Shown piece by piece: positions 7,460 to 14,218 of a stretch of 64,000 nt of DNA. The stretch covers positions 215,486 through 279,485 of the forward strand of contig CAWBNK010000020.1 in the NCBI GenBank assembly GCA_963790065.1. Direction: 5' to 3'. The position numbers and the translations under genes are program-made. Source of the stretch: Palsa-504 sp963790065. GTDB taxonomy: Bacteria; Actinomycetota; Actinomycetes; Streptosporangiales; Streptosporangiaceae. Each line of letters opens with the position of its first letter. The first letter of the stretch is position 1. The notes beneath the pieces are model-generated. The model saw only the letters and a program-made list of their open reading frames with translations. It ran no database searches and was not told the origin of the DNA.

Positions 7460-9313
7460 CTATCCGGTCGCGGTCTGCTCCAGGTCCGGATCCAGGGCCT
7501 GCCCGATGATCCGGTCCGGCCAGGACAGCACGACCTCGAGCCAGCCCGGCTCGGCGCCGCGTGCTCCGATGCCCATGGCGCGAGCCACGTGGTTCAGCCG
7601 GGCCTGCGGGCCGATGCCGATGGCGGCGCTGGCCAGGTCGGCGTCGAAGCCGGCCCGCCCGTCCGCGCCGAGCAGCGCGGTCCAGGCCGCCTCCCGGTTG
7701 CGCGGTGACTCCATGGACAGCGGATGCCGCCGCAGCGCGGCCGGCCGGTCCCGCACCCGGATGCCGGGCCAGTCGGGCAGCCCGGCCAGGCCGAAGTCCA
7801 GCGGCGGGGCCAGGTCGTCCAGGCGGATCTCGGCCTGGCCGAGCGGGTTGAGCCGTTCGGCCTCGTGCAGCCAGCGCAGTTGGGGGATGACCCAGACCTG
7901 GCCGGCGCGGAAGGGCGGGGCGATGTCCGGGCCCTGGGCGCTGGTCTGGCTGGCTTCGGTCTGGCTGGCTTCGGTCTGGCTGGCTTCGGTCTCGATGGCT
8001 TCGCCGGCCGCGGGGTCGGGCCAGGCGGCCGCGGTCTCGAGCATCCGGGCGGATACCGCGGCTAGCACCGCGAGCAGGCGCTGCGGATCGTAGGACCGGC
8101 GCAGCACCCCCCCCCCCACGGCCTCCAGGACGGTGGCCAGCAGGCAGTCGCGCTCCCGGGGGCCGAGCGCCCGCCAGGCCGAGCGCAGCCCGGGCGGCAC
8201 CCGCGGCACCGGGCGGCCGGTGAGGAAGGCGAGCAGCAGGGTGCGCAGCCAGAGCCGGAGCCAGACCTGCTCGTCGCCGCCGGCGAGCAGGCTGGCCGCG
8301 TGGATCTGATATCCGGTGCAGGGACCGCTGCGGCGGCAGAGGGCGCCGCAGGCGGCCGACCGGCGGCCGTTCAGCAGGCGGGCGGGGATCTCGGGGGCGC
8401 TGGCCGGGGTGGCCGGGAGCGGGTGGTCGCTGGCGGCGGGGGTCGCGATGACCTGGACGCCGCGGGCGCGCAGGTCGGCCAGCAGCCGGGTGAGCCAGGC
8501 GGCGGCCGGCGGCTGGGCCGGGCGGGCCACGGGCCCGGCCAGGACCACGGCCAGGCGCGGCCCGGGGCCGCCGCTCTGGTGGTCCGGGCACAGCCGGCGG
8601 GCCCGGGCCGGGTAGCTGCCGTCGGCCAGGCTGAGCCGTTCGGCCAACCGGATCAGCGGCACGCCGGCCAGGAAGAACAGAGCCTCGTCGTCGGCCGGGC
8701 CGCCGATGATGAACAGTGTGTTCCCGGCCAGCAGCGCGGCGGAATCGACCGGGTGCCCGCCCTCCAGGAAGCGCCCGGCCGGGCCGGTCCACAGCGGTTC
8801 CAGCCGGGCTTGCAGGAAGCCGCGGACGGTGGCCCGCAGGGCCGGGTCGTAGCCGAGGTCATCGGCGGCGGCCAGGACGGCCCGGCCCAGGTGGCCGAAG
8901 GAAGGGACGGCGGGCGGCGGGCGGCCGCCGGGTGGCGCCAGGCCGGTGAGCAGGTCCCAGCCGCACTCCGCGTAGGCGCGCCGCAGCCCCGACCGCAGGG
9001 CCGCGGCCACCGGGTCGGTCAGGCCGAAGGCCGCCTCGAGCAGCCCGGCCAGCCGGTCGGCGTGGGCCTGGACCGGGTAACCGGTCTCGGGTTCGAGCGG
9101 GTTGAGCGTGACCGGCGGCGACTGCGAATCCGCGATGTCGATGACCGCAGTGTCCCCGCCGCCGGTCAGGCCGGGGTCCGGGCGGCCGCCCTCGGCGGCG
9201 GCCAGAGCGAGCCACGGCACCTCCGCCGCGGTCAGGCCGGCCAGGACAGGGCCGGTCTGGGTGGCGGCCGGCTCGGGCCTGGTCCCGTTCTCGGCCACCG
9301 GATCTCTCCACAT
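7460..9313 (-). CDS. HerA/VirB4-like ATPase-related protein, last gene of the split operon
   Basis: A protein of about 617 residues related to the C-terminal part of HerA/VirB4-type DNA pumps: the N-terminal region reads VIDIADSQSPPVTLNPLEP and AHADRLAGLLEAAFGL, which in those proteins follows the P-loop. No canonical GxxGxGKS/T is visible, so it may be a degenerate partner. It has a threefold SQTEA repeat near residue 460 (7946-7993) and a run of nine C at 8107-8115 that is a slippage risk but in frame here. The ATG at 9313 is preferred (AAGGTG upstream); a GTG at 9319 is possible. Before integration it followed the interrupted 727-codon gene by about 70 bases. Confidence 0.6.
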   Translation of the reverse strand: MWRDPVAENGTRPEPAATQTGPVLAGLTAAEVPWLALAAAEGGRPDPGLTGGGDTAVIDIADSQSPPVTLNPLEPETGYPVQAHADRLAGLLEAAFGLTDPVAAALRSGLRRAYAECGWDLLTGLAPPGGRPPPAVPSFGHLGRAVLAAADDLGYDPALRATVRGFLQARLEPLWTGPAGRFLEGGHPVDSAALLAGNTLFIIGGPADDEALFFLAGVPLIRLAERLSLADGSYPARARRLCPDHQSGGPGPRLAVVLAGPVARPAQPPAAAWLTRLLADLRARGVQVIATPAASDHPLPATPASAPEIPARLLNGRRSAACGALCRRSGPCTGYQIHAASLLAGGDEQVWLRLWLRTLLLAFLTGRPVPRVPPGLRSAWRALGPRERDCLLATVLEAVGGGVLRRSYDPQRLLAVLAAVSARMLETAAAWPDPAAGEAIETEASQTEASQTEASQTSAQGPDIAPPFRAGQVWVIPQLRWLHEAERLNPLGQAEIRLDDLAPPLDFGLAGLPDWPGIRVRDRPAALRRHPLSMESPRNREAAWTALLGADGRAGFDADLASAAIGIGPQARLNHVARAMGIGARGAEPGWLEVVLSWPDRIIGQALDPDLEQTATG

Positions 9314-9382
9314 GGTCACCTTGAGTGGATATCAGCTCACTGCCGGGAGCGCCACCGGTATCGGGAAGAGCACGGTGGGTGA

Positions 9383-10192
9383 TCAGGAGCGGCGGCGCCT
9401 GCGCCAGTCCAGGCGGGGCGGCGGCGGTCCCAGGTTGGGCGGCGGCCGCCCGGCACCGGAGCGCCAGCTGCCCGGGGTCACGCGCCCGTTGCTCGCTGGC
9501 CCGTCGCCGCCCTGCCTGTTGCCGCCTGTCCCGTTGCCGCCTGGCCCACTGCCGCCTGGCCCGTTGCCGTCCTGCGCGTCGCGGGGCGCCGGGACCGGCT
9601 GGGGAGCGGGCGGGACGGCCGCCGCCGCGGCTGGCCGGGCGCGGAACTCCTCCAGCGTCGTGGTGGTGGCCACGGTCAGGCCGCCGATACCCGGGTTGGC
9701 GTCGGCCAGGATCACCTGCCAGGCCGGCCGGCAGGCGTAGCTGACGATCATCGCGCTGGCCGGCAGCTGCTGCAGTTCGTGCTGCTCGACCAGGAACTCG
9801 CGGGACCGCTGCAGGGCGGAGGCCAGCGACTGGCTGTCGCCGGTCGCCTGGGACGTGCTCAGGCCCCAGGCGGTGCTCGAGCTGAGGCCGGCGCTGATCG
9901 TTTCGCTCAGGCCGGCGCTGAGGGAGTCACTGGTCTGGACGTTGCGGGAGAAAGCGGCGGGCGACGGCAGCAGCCTGCTGCCCTGGTCGCTCCAGCCGTG
10001 CCCGCGGCTGCGGGTGGTGCCTTCGGTGGCCGACCACGCAGTGGCCAGCGAGCTGCTCGAGCCGGCGGTGCTGGTGTACGAGCCCGACGTGGTGTCGGTG
10101 ACCGACAGCCCGACCGTCTCGGTCAGCTGGGACAGCACGAAGCGGTGCTCGGAGCCGAGTTGCTCGCTGGCCGCCTTGGCGTCCTCGGCGTT
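9383..10192 (-). pseudogene. 3' fragment of the host gene split by the provirus
   Basis: This frame has no start of its own. It enters from the provirus junction and reads NAEDAKAASEQLGSEHRFVL, then a Ser/Thr-rich region, and ends with a Pro/Gly-rich, Arg-capped tail. Codon AAC at 10192-10190 replaces codon AAG at 27134-27132 of the 5' fragment. Joining the two at the TT core gives one uninterrupted 727-residue protein in which ...AFMRLG runs straight into NAEDAKAA. The only internal start (GTG at 10138) would leave out the junction region. The gene is most likely inactivated while the provirus is integrated. Confidence 0.85.
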
Positions 10193-10203
10193 CGCAAGTT
10201 GAA
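10185..10203 (+). other. attL of the provirus
   Basis: Host side CTCGGCG, core TT at 10191-10192, virus side CGCAAGTTGAA. The virus arm AGTTGAA mirrors TTCGACT in attR, each four bases from the core, so the reconstructed attP is symmetric around TT (TTCGACT-GCCC-TT-CGCA-AGTTGAA). The core dinucleotide is inferred from identity between the two junctions and from frame restoration. Confidence 0.75.
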
Positions 10204-10250
10204 TGTCTGCTAAGGCATATCCAGGCTCCTGACCTGCTCAGACATAGAAC

Positions 10251-10281
10251 AGCCCCCCGGCGGCGGAGCTACCGGGGGGCT
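10251..10281 (-). terminator. Perfect hairpin at the left end of the provirus
   Basis: AGCCCCCCGG (10251-10260) pairs with CCGGGGGGCT (10272-10281) across an 11-base loop. It lies just downstream of the leftward mini-gene block, so it may end that transcript before it enters the host gene. There is no strong U-tract. Confidence 0.45.
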
Positions 10282-10324
10282 GGCCTGCTTCTAAGCTACT
10301 TCGGGGTTACCCAGCCCTGGACGA

Positions 10325-10588
10325 TCAGCCGCGCTTCGGCGTCGGTGAGCCGGTTGTCTCGATCAGGGACCGTACAGCCGTGTCTACCTGGCCCTTGGCG
10401 AAGTCGAACCCGGCCCTTGGGCTGGTCGTACCGCTGGGTGCTGCCGCAGCCGTAGCGGGCACTACAGCCTGCCTAGCACGGTAGGCCAGGAACGCCGTTA
10501 CCCCGGCACCAGCTACCGGGATAGCCCCGGCTAGCACTGCCAGAGCCGGCGTGTTCGGGGAGCTACGTCCTTGGGGGGTGAATTTCAT
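10325..10588 (-). CDS. Small membrane protein of the leftward provirus block
   Basis: 87 residues. The ATG at 10588 is preceded by AGAGGCAGG. One hydrophobic helix (about residues 15-36, PALAVLAGAIPVAGAGVTAFLAY) precedes a basic residue pair and an Ala/Pro/Thr-rich tail. No family recognised. It is the last gene of the leftward block. A palindrome TTCGTT-CGCGA-AACGAA at 10599-10615 separates it from the preceding mini-genes. The same frame is open further upstream to a GTG, giving a possible 16-residue extension. Confidence 0.55.
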   Translation of the reverse strand: MKFTPQGRSSPNTPALAVLAGAIPVAGAGVTAFLAYRARQAVVPATAAAAPSGTTSPRAGFDFAKGQVDTAVRSLIETTGSPTPKRG

Positions 10589-10659
10589 GCCTGCCTCTTT
10601 CGTTCGCGAAACGAAGGCCCATCCCCTGTGATTCACTCTAGCACCGTCATCCCCGTCAG

Positions 10660-10746
10660 TTACAAGATGGGCAGACGCCACTGGCTGAGGCAGTAGATGA
10701 TGGCGCAGATCTCTAGCGCAGCAGCGACTACCAACCAGTGCTTCAC
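10660..10746 (-). CDS. 28-residue membrane peptide (GTG start)
   Basis: Begins with GTG at 10746, whose bases overlap the TGA of the preceding 43-residue gene (GTGA). The peptide MKHWLVVAAALEICAIIY plus a short tail is almost entirely one transmembrane helix. Position, coupling and hydrophobicity support it; no function is known. Confidence 0.5.
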   Translation of the reverse strand: MKHWLVVAAALEICAIIYCLSQWRLPIL

Positions 10747-10874
10747 CGGGCACGCCTATAGCGACCTGGCGCAGCCCAGCCGACCGCGAGGCTTATCACT
10801 GCCCATGCGCCGCCCAGGCCAGAAATCGCCCAGGCCGCCCACGCGCTATTCGCGCTCGTAACCGTCCAGATCAC
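10743..10874 (-). CDS. 43-residue membrane protein (GTG start)
   Basis: GTG at 10874 with AAGGGGG upstream, overlapping the TGA of the 46-residue gene before it. Trp/Ala-rich hydrophobic stretch (AWAAWAISGLGGAWAVISLA) followed by a basic tail GRYRRAR, predicting a single-pass protein with the tail inside the cell. Part of a chain of genes coupled stop-on-start. Confidence 0.5.
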   Translation of the reverse strand: MIWTVTSANSAWAAWAISGLGGAWAVISLAVGWAAPGRYRRAR

Positions 10875-11011
10875 CGGGCAACCCCCTTGACCACGTAGCG
10901 GGTAAGACCGGCCGACCAGGCCCGGTCGATCGCACGGGAGAGCTGGCGGAAGGTACGAGGGTAGGTCACGGCTACCGTGCCGTCTTCGTATGTGACTTCT
11001 AGCTGGTACAT
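10871..11011 (-). CDS. 46-residue soluble mini-protein
   Basis: Starts at ATG 11011 (MYQLEVTYEDGTVAVTYPRT) and ends on the TGA at 10871-10873, which overlaps the next gene's GTG. A beta-hairpin-like N-terminal half is followed by a basic helix (FRQLSRAIDRAWSAG). No family recognised. It lies early in the leftward block near the divergent regulator, a typical place for small regulatory proteins. Confidence 0.5.
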   Translation of the reverse strand: MYQLEVTYEDGTVAVTYPRTFRQLSRAIDRAWSAGLTRYVVKGVAR

Positions 11012-11020
11012 CGCTGCCCC

Positions 11021-11242
11021 TTATGCCGGGTAGTGCGCGTTAGGGTCGCGCGGCTCGGTCCTGGCTGCGGCAGCGATCGACGCGCGTGACGCTTCTTCCA
11101 CGCGGACCTCGGCTAGCCGCCTGCTCAGCTCTGCCGCTACCGGGGCGTCCTTCAATGTCGTGATGGCGTGCTCAAGCTCGCGGCGGTAGCCGCGTAGCTC
11201 GGTAGTGGTGAGCTGCCCGATCGGGTGTGCTGGTCCGTGCAT
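11021..11242 (-). CDS. Small helical protein, first gene of the leftward block
   Basis: 73 residues from ATG 11242: MHGPAHPIGQLTTTELRGYRR, then a predicted helix (ELEHAITTLKDAPVAAELSRRLAEV) and a charged tail. The pattern LTTxELxxxRxxLExxL resembles short helical proteins common on actinobacterial plasmids and conjugative elements, but I cannot name it. A longer frame reaches 11347 but would cross the putative operator region. Confidence 0.5.
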   Translation of the reverse strand: MHGPAHPIGQLTTTELRGYRRELEHAITTLKDAPVAAELSRRLAEVRVEEASRASIAAAARTEPRDPNAHYPA

Positions 11243-11349
11243 AACGAAAGTCCCTAACCGAGACGTGTGCCGAGACGTGAACCCGGCTCCCCCGCCACGT
11301 CTCGGTAACGGGGGAGCGGGCATCTCGACTGTACCAAGCTGCATCAAGC

Positions 11350-11373
11350 TGTATCAAACTGAACTATGATACA
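11350..11373. promoter_or_regulatory. Putative operator in the divergent control region
   Basis: Inverted repeat TGTATCA (11350-11356) and TGATACA (11367-11373) with ten bases between, and a further TGTATC half-site at about 11380. It sits between the leftward mini-genes and the rightward GntR-type gene, where an autoregulated lysogeny repressor would bind. Assignment to that regulator is inference. Confidence 0.45.
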
Positions 11374-11415
11374 ACCGCATGTATCGCGGCTGACCTGGAC
11401 AGATAACGTTCTGTC

Positions 11416-11646
11416 ATGATCAACCAGCAGTCGGCGGTGCCGCCGTACCGGCAGGTGGCCGACCTGATCGAGCGGCGCATACGGTCAGGCGAGCTAGCGC
11501 CAGGTGACCGCGTGCCGAGCATCACGACGCTCTCGCAGGAGTACGGCATAGCCAAGGGGACGGCCAGGCGTGCGCTCGGAGAGCTGGCCGACCGTGGGCT
11601 GGTCGAGATCACCCCCGGCTGGGGGACGTTCGTGAAGGAACGTTGA
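11416..11646 (+). CDS. GntR-type winged-helix regulator, DNA-binding domain only
   Basis: 76 residues consisting solely of a GntR winged helix: PPYRQVADLIERRIRSGELAPG, DRVPSITTLSQEYGIAKGTA (recognition helix) and GLVEITPGWGTFV (wing). The usual C-terminal effector domain is absent. Such short GntR proteins are common on actinobacterial plasmids and phages as copy or lysogeny controls. Divergent orientation from the mini-gene block and the inverted repeat at 11350-11373 suggest it is the switch regulator here. Confidence 0.8.
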   Translation: MINQQSAVPPYRQVADLIERRIRSGELAPGDRVPSITTLSQEYGIAKGTARRALGELADRGLVEITPGWGTFVKER

Positions 11647-12111
11647 CCTACGACGGAAAGCGGAAAGTTCCGGTTACCAGCCCGCCAAGTGGCGGGTCCA
11701 ACGGTGTAAGTGGCGGGATTTTCCGATTTCTTGTGTGTTATATAAGCGTAAGCGAACGCAGTGAAGCGCACGCCGGGGTTCCGGTTACCAGCCAGTAAGT
11801 TCCGGTTTTTTCAGTTTCCTGTGAGCTATATAAGTACAAGCGAACGCAGTGAAGCGCAGTACCCGGCTCTAACAAAGACCACAGCAGGAACGGATCAATG
11901 TAGTGGTCCTTAACTGAACACCTACAGCACCAGGTGTTATCAGTAGCGCCTTAAGGCGCGCAACTGTTAGATGCAGTTAGGTCCGTACTACGGCTGGTCG
12001 CCCGTAAGTGGCTCGTACCGTACTGGTCGTTTCTACCTCCGTCGCAAGCTCGCGCAGCGAGCGCTTCGGTACAGGCACTAACCTCCGCATTGCAAAACCT
12101 GGGGAGCGAAG
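11647..12111. other. Gene-free repeat region, candidate replication origin
   Basis: No credible coding gene in 465 bases. It contains a hairpin CCCGCC-AAGT-GGCGGG (11681-11696), GTTCCGGTTACCAGCC twice (11667-11682, 11778-11793), a 32-base near-repeat (11739-11770, 11827-11858), ACACCT/AGGTGT and GCGCCTTAAGGCGC palindromes near 11920-11960, and TAACCTCCGC-like motifs. This density of repeats, in an element with no visible polymerase, makes it the best origin candidate. A structured noncoding RNA is an alternative. Confidence 0.4.
11739..11858 (+). repeat. Two 32-base near-identical direct repeats, 88 bases apart
   Basis: Copies at 11739-11770 and 11827-11858 both begin TATATAAG and end in the identical 20-base block AAGCGAACGCAGTGAAGCGC. 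The preceding GTTCCGGTTACCAGCC is also duplicated about 110 bases apart, so the larger unit is a degenerate duplication. Iterons, promoter duplicates or RNA elements are possible. Confidence 0.7.
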
Positions 12112-12330
12112 ATGAAACGTGACGAGACCGAGCGGCAATGTGCCCGTTGTCTCCTGGTCAAACCACTGGATGCTTACGGCAGATACCTCGGTGACCTCGG
12201 AAAGGTATATCACGCCAGGACGTGCGGCGAATGCATAGAAAATCCGCCTGTGTCGGTACAGGTCGTAGTCGAAAGATCTTCAGGCAAGGTTGAAACCTTG
12301 CAATACTCCGTCGAAAGCGCAGCGCATTAA
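12112..12330 (+). CDS. Small zinc-ribbon protein
   Basis: 72 residues, ATG preceded by GGGGAG. Two Cys pairs (QCARC at about residue 10 and TCGEC at about 38) form a zinc ribbon, followed by a polar beta-rich tail. Small treble-clef/zinc-ribbon proteins of this kind are common in phages as DNA- or protein-binding factors. It is the only convincing coding gene between the GntR-type gene and the tRNA-like gene. A perfect hairpin CAAGGTTGAAACCTTG lies inside its 3' part. Confidence 0.6.
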   Translation: MKRDETERQCARCLLVKPLDAYGRYLGDLGKVYHARTCGECIENPPVSVQVVVERSSGKVETLQYSVESAAH

Positions 12331-12582
12331 GTACCTGGGTCTGGTTCGTTCTCGCCCGTGGCCTCTCCATTGAAAGCCCTAAGAACGGCAGTAACCTCCG
12401 CTGGTCACTACGCACCCTAACAGGCGCAAACCGGCGGAATCGATTCCCCCTTAATGGCGTATCGTCTCCGACGATAACGCTAGCGGAGCGAGGCAATTAA
12501 GGGTAATGGCCGGAACCGACGTCACCGGCCGGGATGTGGATGCGGTTTTGATCGACCGCAGGTACCTCCGTGGGGAATCTTT
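12331..12582. other. Intergenic stretch with recurring TAACCTCCGC-type motif
   Basis: No coding gene that I trust. TAACCTCCGC occurs at 12392-12401, with TACCTCCG at 12563-12570. Earlier copies are at 12034-12041 and 12079-12088. The core CCTCC equals the anti-Shine-Dalgarno sequence of 16S rRNA. A nearby GGAATCGATTCC palindrome (about 12439) is also present. An ORF starting at 12506 runs straight through the tRNA-like gene and is probably spurious. Confidence 0.35.
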
Positions 12583-12656
12583 AGCGGTGTGGAGAAGCTT
12601 GGTATCTCGTCAGGCCCATAACCTGAAGACCGCCGGTCCAAATCCGGCCACCGCCA
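12583..12656 (+). tRNA. tRNA-Met-like gene (CAT anticodon), initiator-like
   Basis: Folds as a full cloverleaf of 74 bases: acceptor AGCGGTG/CACCGCC with a mismatched first pair (A1.C72), D-stem GAGA/TCTC, anticodon stem TCAGG/CCTGA with loop CCCATAA (anticodon CAT), five-base variable loop, T-stem GCCGG/CCGGC with loop TCCAAAT, discriminator A, and no encoded CCA (CTG follows). The unpaired 1-72 position is an initiator-tRNA trait. Odd points: C instead of the universal U33, TCC instead of TTC in the T-loop, and only two of the three G:C pairs typical of initiator anticodon stems. It could be functional, degenerate, or a mimic. Confidence 0.7.
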
Positions 12657-12834
12657 CTGGAACAGGCAAGGCGCAGGCGCAGAGGGACGTAAACCCCACC
12701 GGGAAAGTAGGAATCGTCCCAAATGAGACGAAAGCTACCCCCCCCCGGTAGGGAATAACGACGAGTCACCGCCACAAACGCCCGCCTAGGCTGCCCTCCC
12801 CGGCTTAGGCGGGTTAACGTACCGGGAGGATTTT

Positions 12835-12860
12835 CTCACATCTGCCGATGTGAGGTTTTT
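12835..12860 (+). terminator. Intrinsic terminator upstream of the nuclease/lysin block
   Basis: CTCACATC (12835-12842) pairs with GATGTGAG (12847-12854), followed by GTTTTT. Just before it, CCCGCCTAGGC (12781-12791) pairs with GCTTAGGCGGG (12803-12813). The two hairpins would end the tRNA-region transcript, or act as an attenuator for the genes that follow only 16 bases later. Confidence 0.75.
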
Positions 12861-12875
12861 GTCTCGGGAGGAATC

Positions 12876-12923
12876 ATGATCAATCGTCTTGCTGCGTGGC
12901 TCGGATGGTGGCTGGCCCGATGA
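12876..12923 (+). CDS. 15-residue Trp-rich peptide ORF
   Basis: Encodes MINRLAAWLGWWLAR. It has a good ribosome site (GGGAGG), sits right after a terminator-like hairpin, and its TGA overlaps the ATG of the next gene. Three Trp and one amphipathic helix suggest either a leader peptide that couples translation or a tiny membrane-active peptide. Size alone makes the call uncertain. Confidence 0.45.
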   Translation: MINRLAAWLGWWLAR

Positions 12924-13087
12924 TACTCGTTAGCGGATATTGCGCAAGATGCGGGCACTACTGGGAGCTAGACACCAGTCAAAGGCGTCCCCCGGCGAAC
13001 GTCTATATGAACGTTCATGCTGACGGAGGCCATACCGTCAAGATCCTCTGTGCCGATGCACGTAGTTGCGGACAGAGGTCGCATTGA
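12920..13087 (+). CDS. 55-residue zinc-ribbon protein
   Basis: Starts ATGA-overlapped with the Trp-rich peptide. MILVSGYCARCGHYWELDTS has a CxxC pair, and a later CADARSC could complete a zinc site. The tail is polar. No family recognised. Its stop overlaps the ATG of the next membrane peptide (TGATG). Confidence 0.5.
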   Translation: MILVSGYCARCGHYWELDTSQRRPPANVYMNVHADGGHTVKILCADARSCGQRSH

Positions 13088-13173
13088 TGAACCCAGCCAG
13101 CGCGGCCATACTTTTCATGACGATGCTGACCGTAATCCTGATGATCCTCGCGGTTGTGCTGGTGACCAGATGA
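13087..13173 (+). CDS. 28-residue single-pass membrane peptide
   Basis: MNPASAAILFMTMLTVILMI followed by LAVVLVTR: one transmembrane helix and nothing else. Both ends overlap neighbours (TGATG before, ATGA after), so it is translated as part of a chain. It lies just before the nuclease and lysin genes, where a holin-like peptide would be plausible, but that is inference. Confidence 0.5.
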   Translation: MNPASAAILFMTMLTVILMILAVVLVTR

Positions 13174-13460
13174 CGGAAAACCAGCTTCTAGCCGAAGTGC
13201 TCGGGATCTGCCGTGAGCACCAGATCCTAGCTTCACACTCCTACGATTCCCGCAGAGACTACGGCCGCGGTTTCCCTGACCTCGTGATGGCCGGGGAGTA
13301 TTCGGTGCTATTCGCTGAGCTTAAATCCTATGGCGGCACATTTTCAAGTGAGCAGATTCACTGGAAGTACAGGTTGGTCGCATGCGGCTGCCGGTGGGTC
13401 TGCTGGACTCCCCGGGATCTTGACTCCGGCCTAATCGAGGAAACGCTGATCAAGCTATGA
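13170..13460 (+). CDS. VRR-NUC-type nuclease
   Basis: 96 residues. The PD-(D/E)xK core is visible: GRGFPDLVMAG, then FAELKSYGGTFSSEQIHW, giving Asp, Glu-x-Lys and the downstream Gln and Trp of the VRR-NUC family. Phage members are thought to resolve branched DNA or recombination intermediates. It could process replicated genomes before packaging. Start (ATG 13170) and stop both overlap neighbours by four bases. Confidence 0.8.
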   Translation: MTENQLLAEVLGICREHQILASHSYDSRRDYGRGFPDLVMAGEYSVLFAELKSYGGTFSSEQIHWKYRLVACGCRWVCWTPRDLDSGLIEETLIKL

Positions 13461-14218
13461 ACGCAGCAACGGTAGAGGGATATGACGCTACTGGCGTTAA
13501 CGTTGAATATCTGCCCGTAGGCCAGGTGGCCGGGTACGTCACCGGTACCGGCGGCGTCCCGTGGACCAGTGCCCAGTGGGCGGCTCATCCTGGCGCGGTC
13601 AGGATCGACCAGTCACCCGTGAACACCCCGGCGGATGAGACAGCCGATGTGCTCGATTACGAATCCGGCGCCGCTGCGCTGGCTGACCTAGCCCCGTGGG
13701 CTAAGGCTGCGCTGGCTAACTTTCGTAACGGTACCCGCCCCGGCCAGCGTTCCCCTGCAATCTACGCTAGCGCGAGCAACATAACCGCTGTCGTCAACAC
13801 GCTGATTGCCGGCGGAATCACCAGCGGTATCGGGTTAGGTGTAGCTGACTACTCGGTATCCGAAGCTGAGGCTACCTTGGCGGTAGCTAACGCCTCTGGC
13901 CCGTTCCCGGTCGTCTGGTATCAGTACAGCGACCAAGGCGGCGGCGGTACATATGACCTGGGCATCTTCAGCGTCCCGTGGCTGGCGAATGTCAGCAAGG
14001 CACCATCGCCCGATCCCGTGAGGAATCTCTCTATGCTGATCATCAGGACTACCGCGCCAGCCGGTTACGCATGGGCAGGCACACGCGATTACCTGTACCT
14101 CGCGGGCAGCCTCCCCGTTCATATCGTGGGCACAGCGGACCTAGAGGCATTCCTGTCCGTATCGCTGTCCCGTATCACGGTCACATGGGCGCAATACCTG
14201 GAGCTAGGCGGCACGTGA
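13457..14218 (+). CDS. GH25/DUF1906-like cell-wall lysin (putative endolysin)
   Basis: 253 residues. The pattern EGYDATG near the N-terminus, ADVLDYESG at about residue 63, AIYAS in the middle and VVWYQYSDQGGGGTYDLG near residue 155 is that of GH25-like lysozyme barrels, with acidic residues in LDYE as catalytic candidates. No signal peptide, so release would need a holin, candidates for which are the small membrane proteins nearby. It follows the nuclease gene with ATGA overlap. About 40 C-terminal residues are unassigned and may bind the wall. Confidence 0.65.
   Translation: MNAATVEGYDATGVNVEYLPVGQVAGYVTGTGGVPWTSAQWAAHPGAVRIDQSPVNTPADETADVLDYESGAAALADLAPWAKAALANFRNGTRPGQRSPAIYASASNITAVVNTLIAGGITSGIGLGVADYSVSEAEATLAVANASGPFPVVWYQYSDQGGGGTYDLGIFSVPWLANVSKAPSPDPVRNLSMLIIRTTAPAGYAWAGTRDYLYLAGSLPVHIVGTADLEAFLSVSLSRITVTWAQYLELGGT

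Noticed and set aside
8107..8115. Run of nine C as a phase-variation switch
   Set aside because: The frame is intact and the run encodes Gly residues in a GC-rich genome. Nothing else suggests switching.
12506..12751. 81-codon ORF on the + strand
   Set aside because: It runs straight through the tRNA-like cloverleaf at 12583-12656 and its product has no structure of its own.
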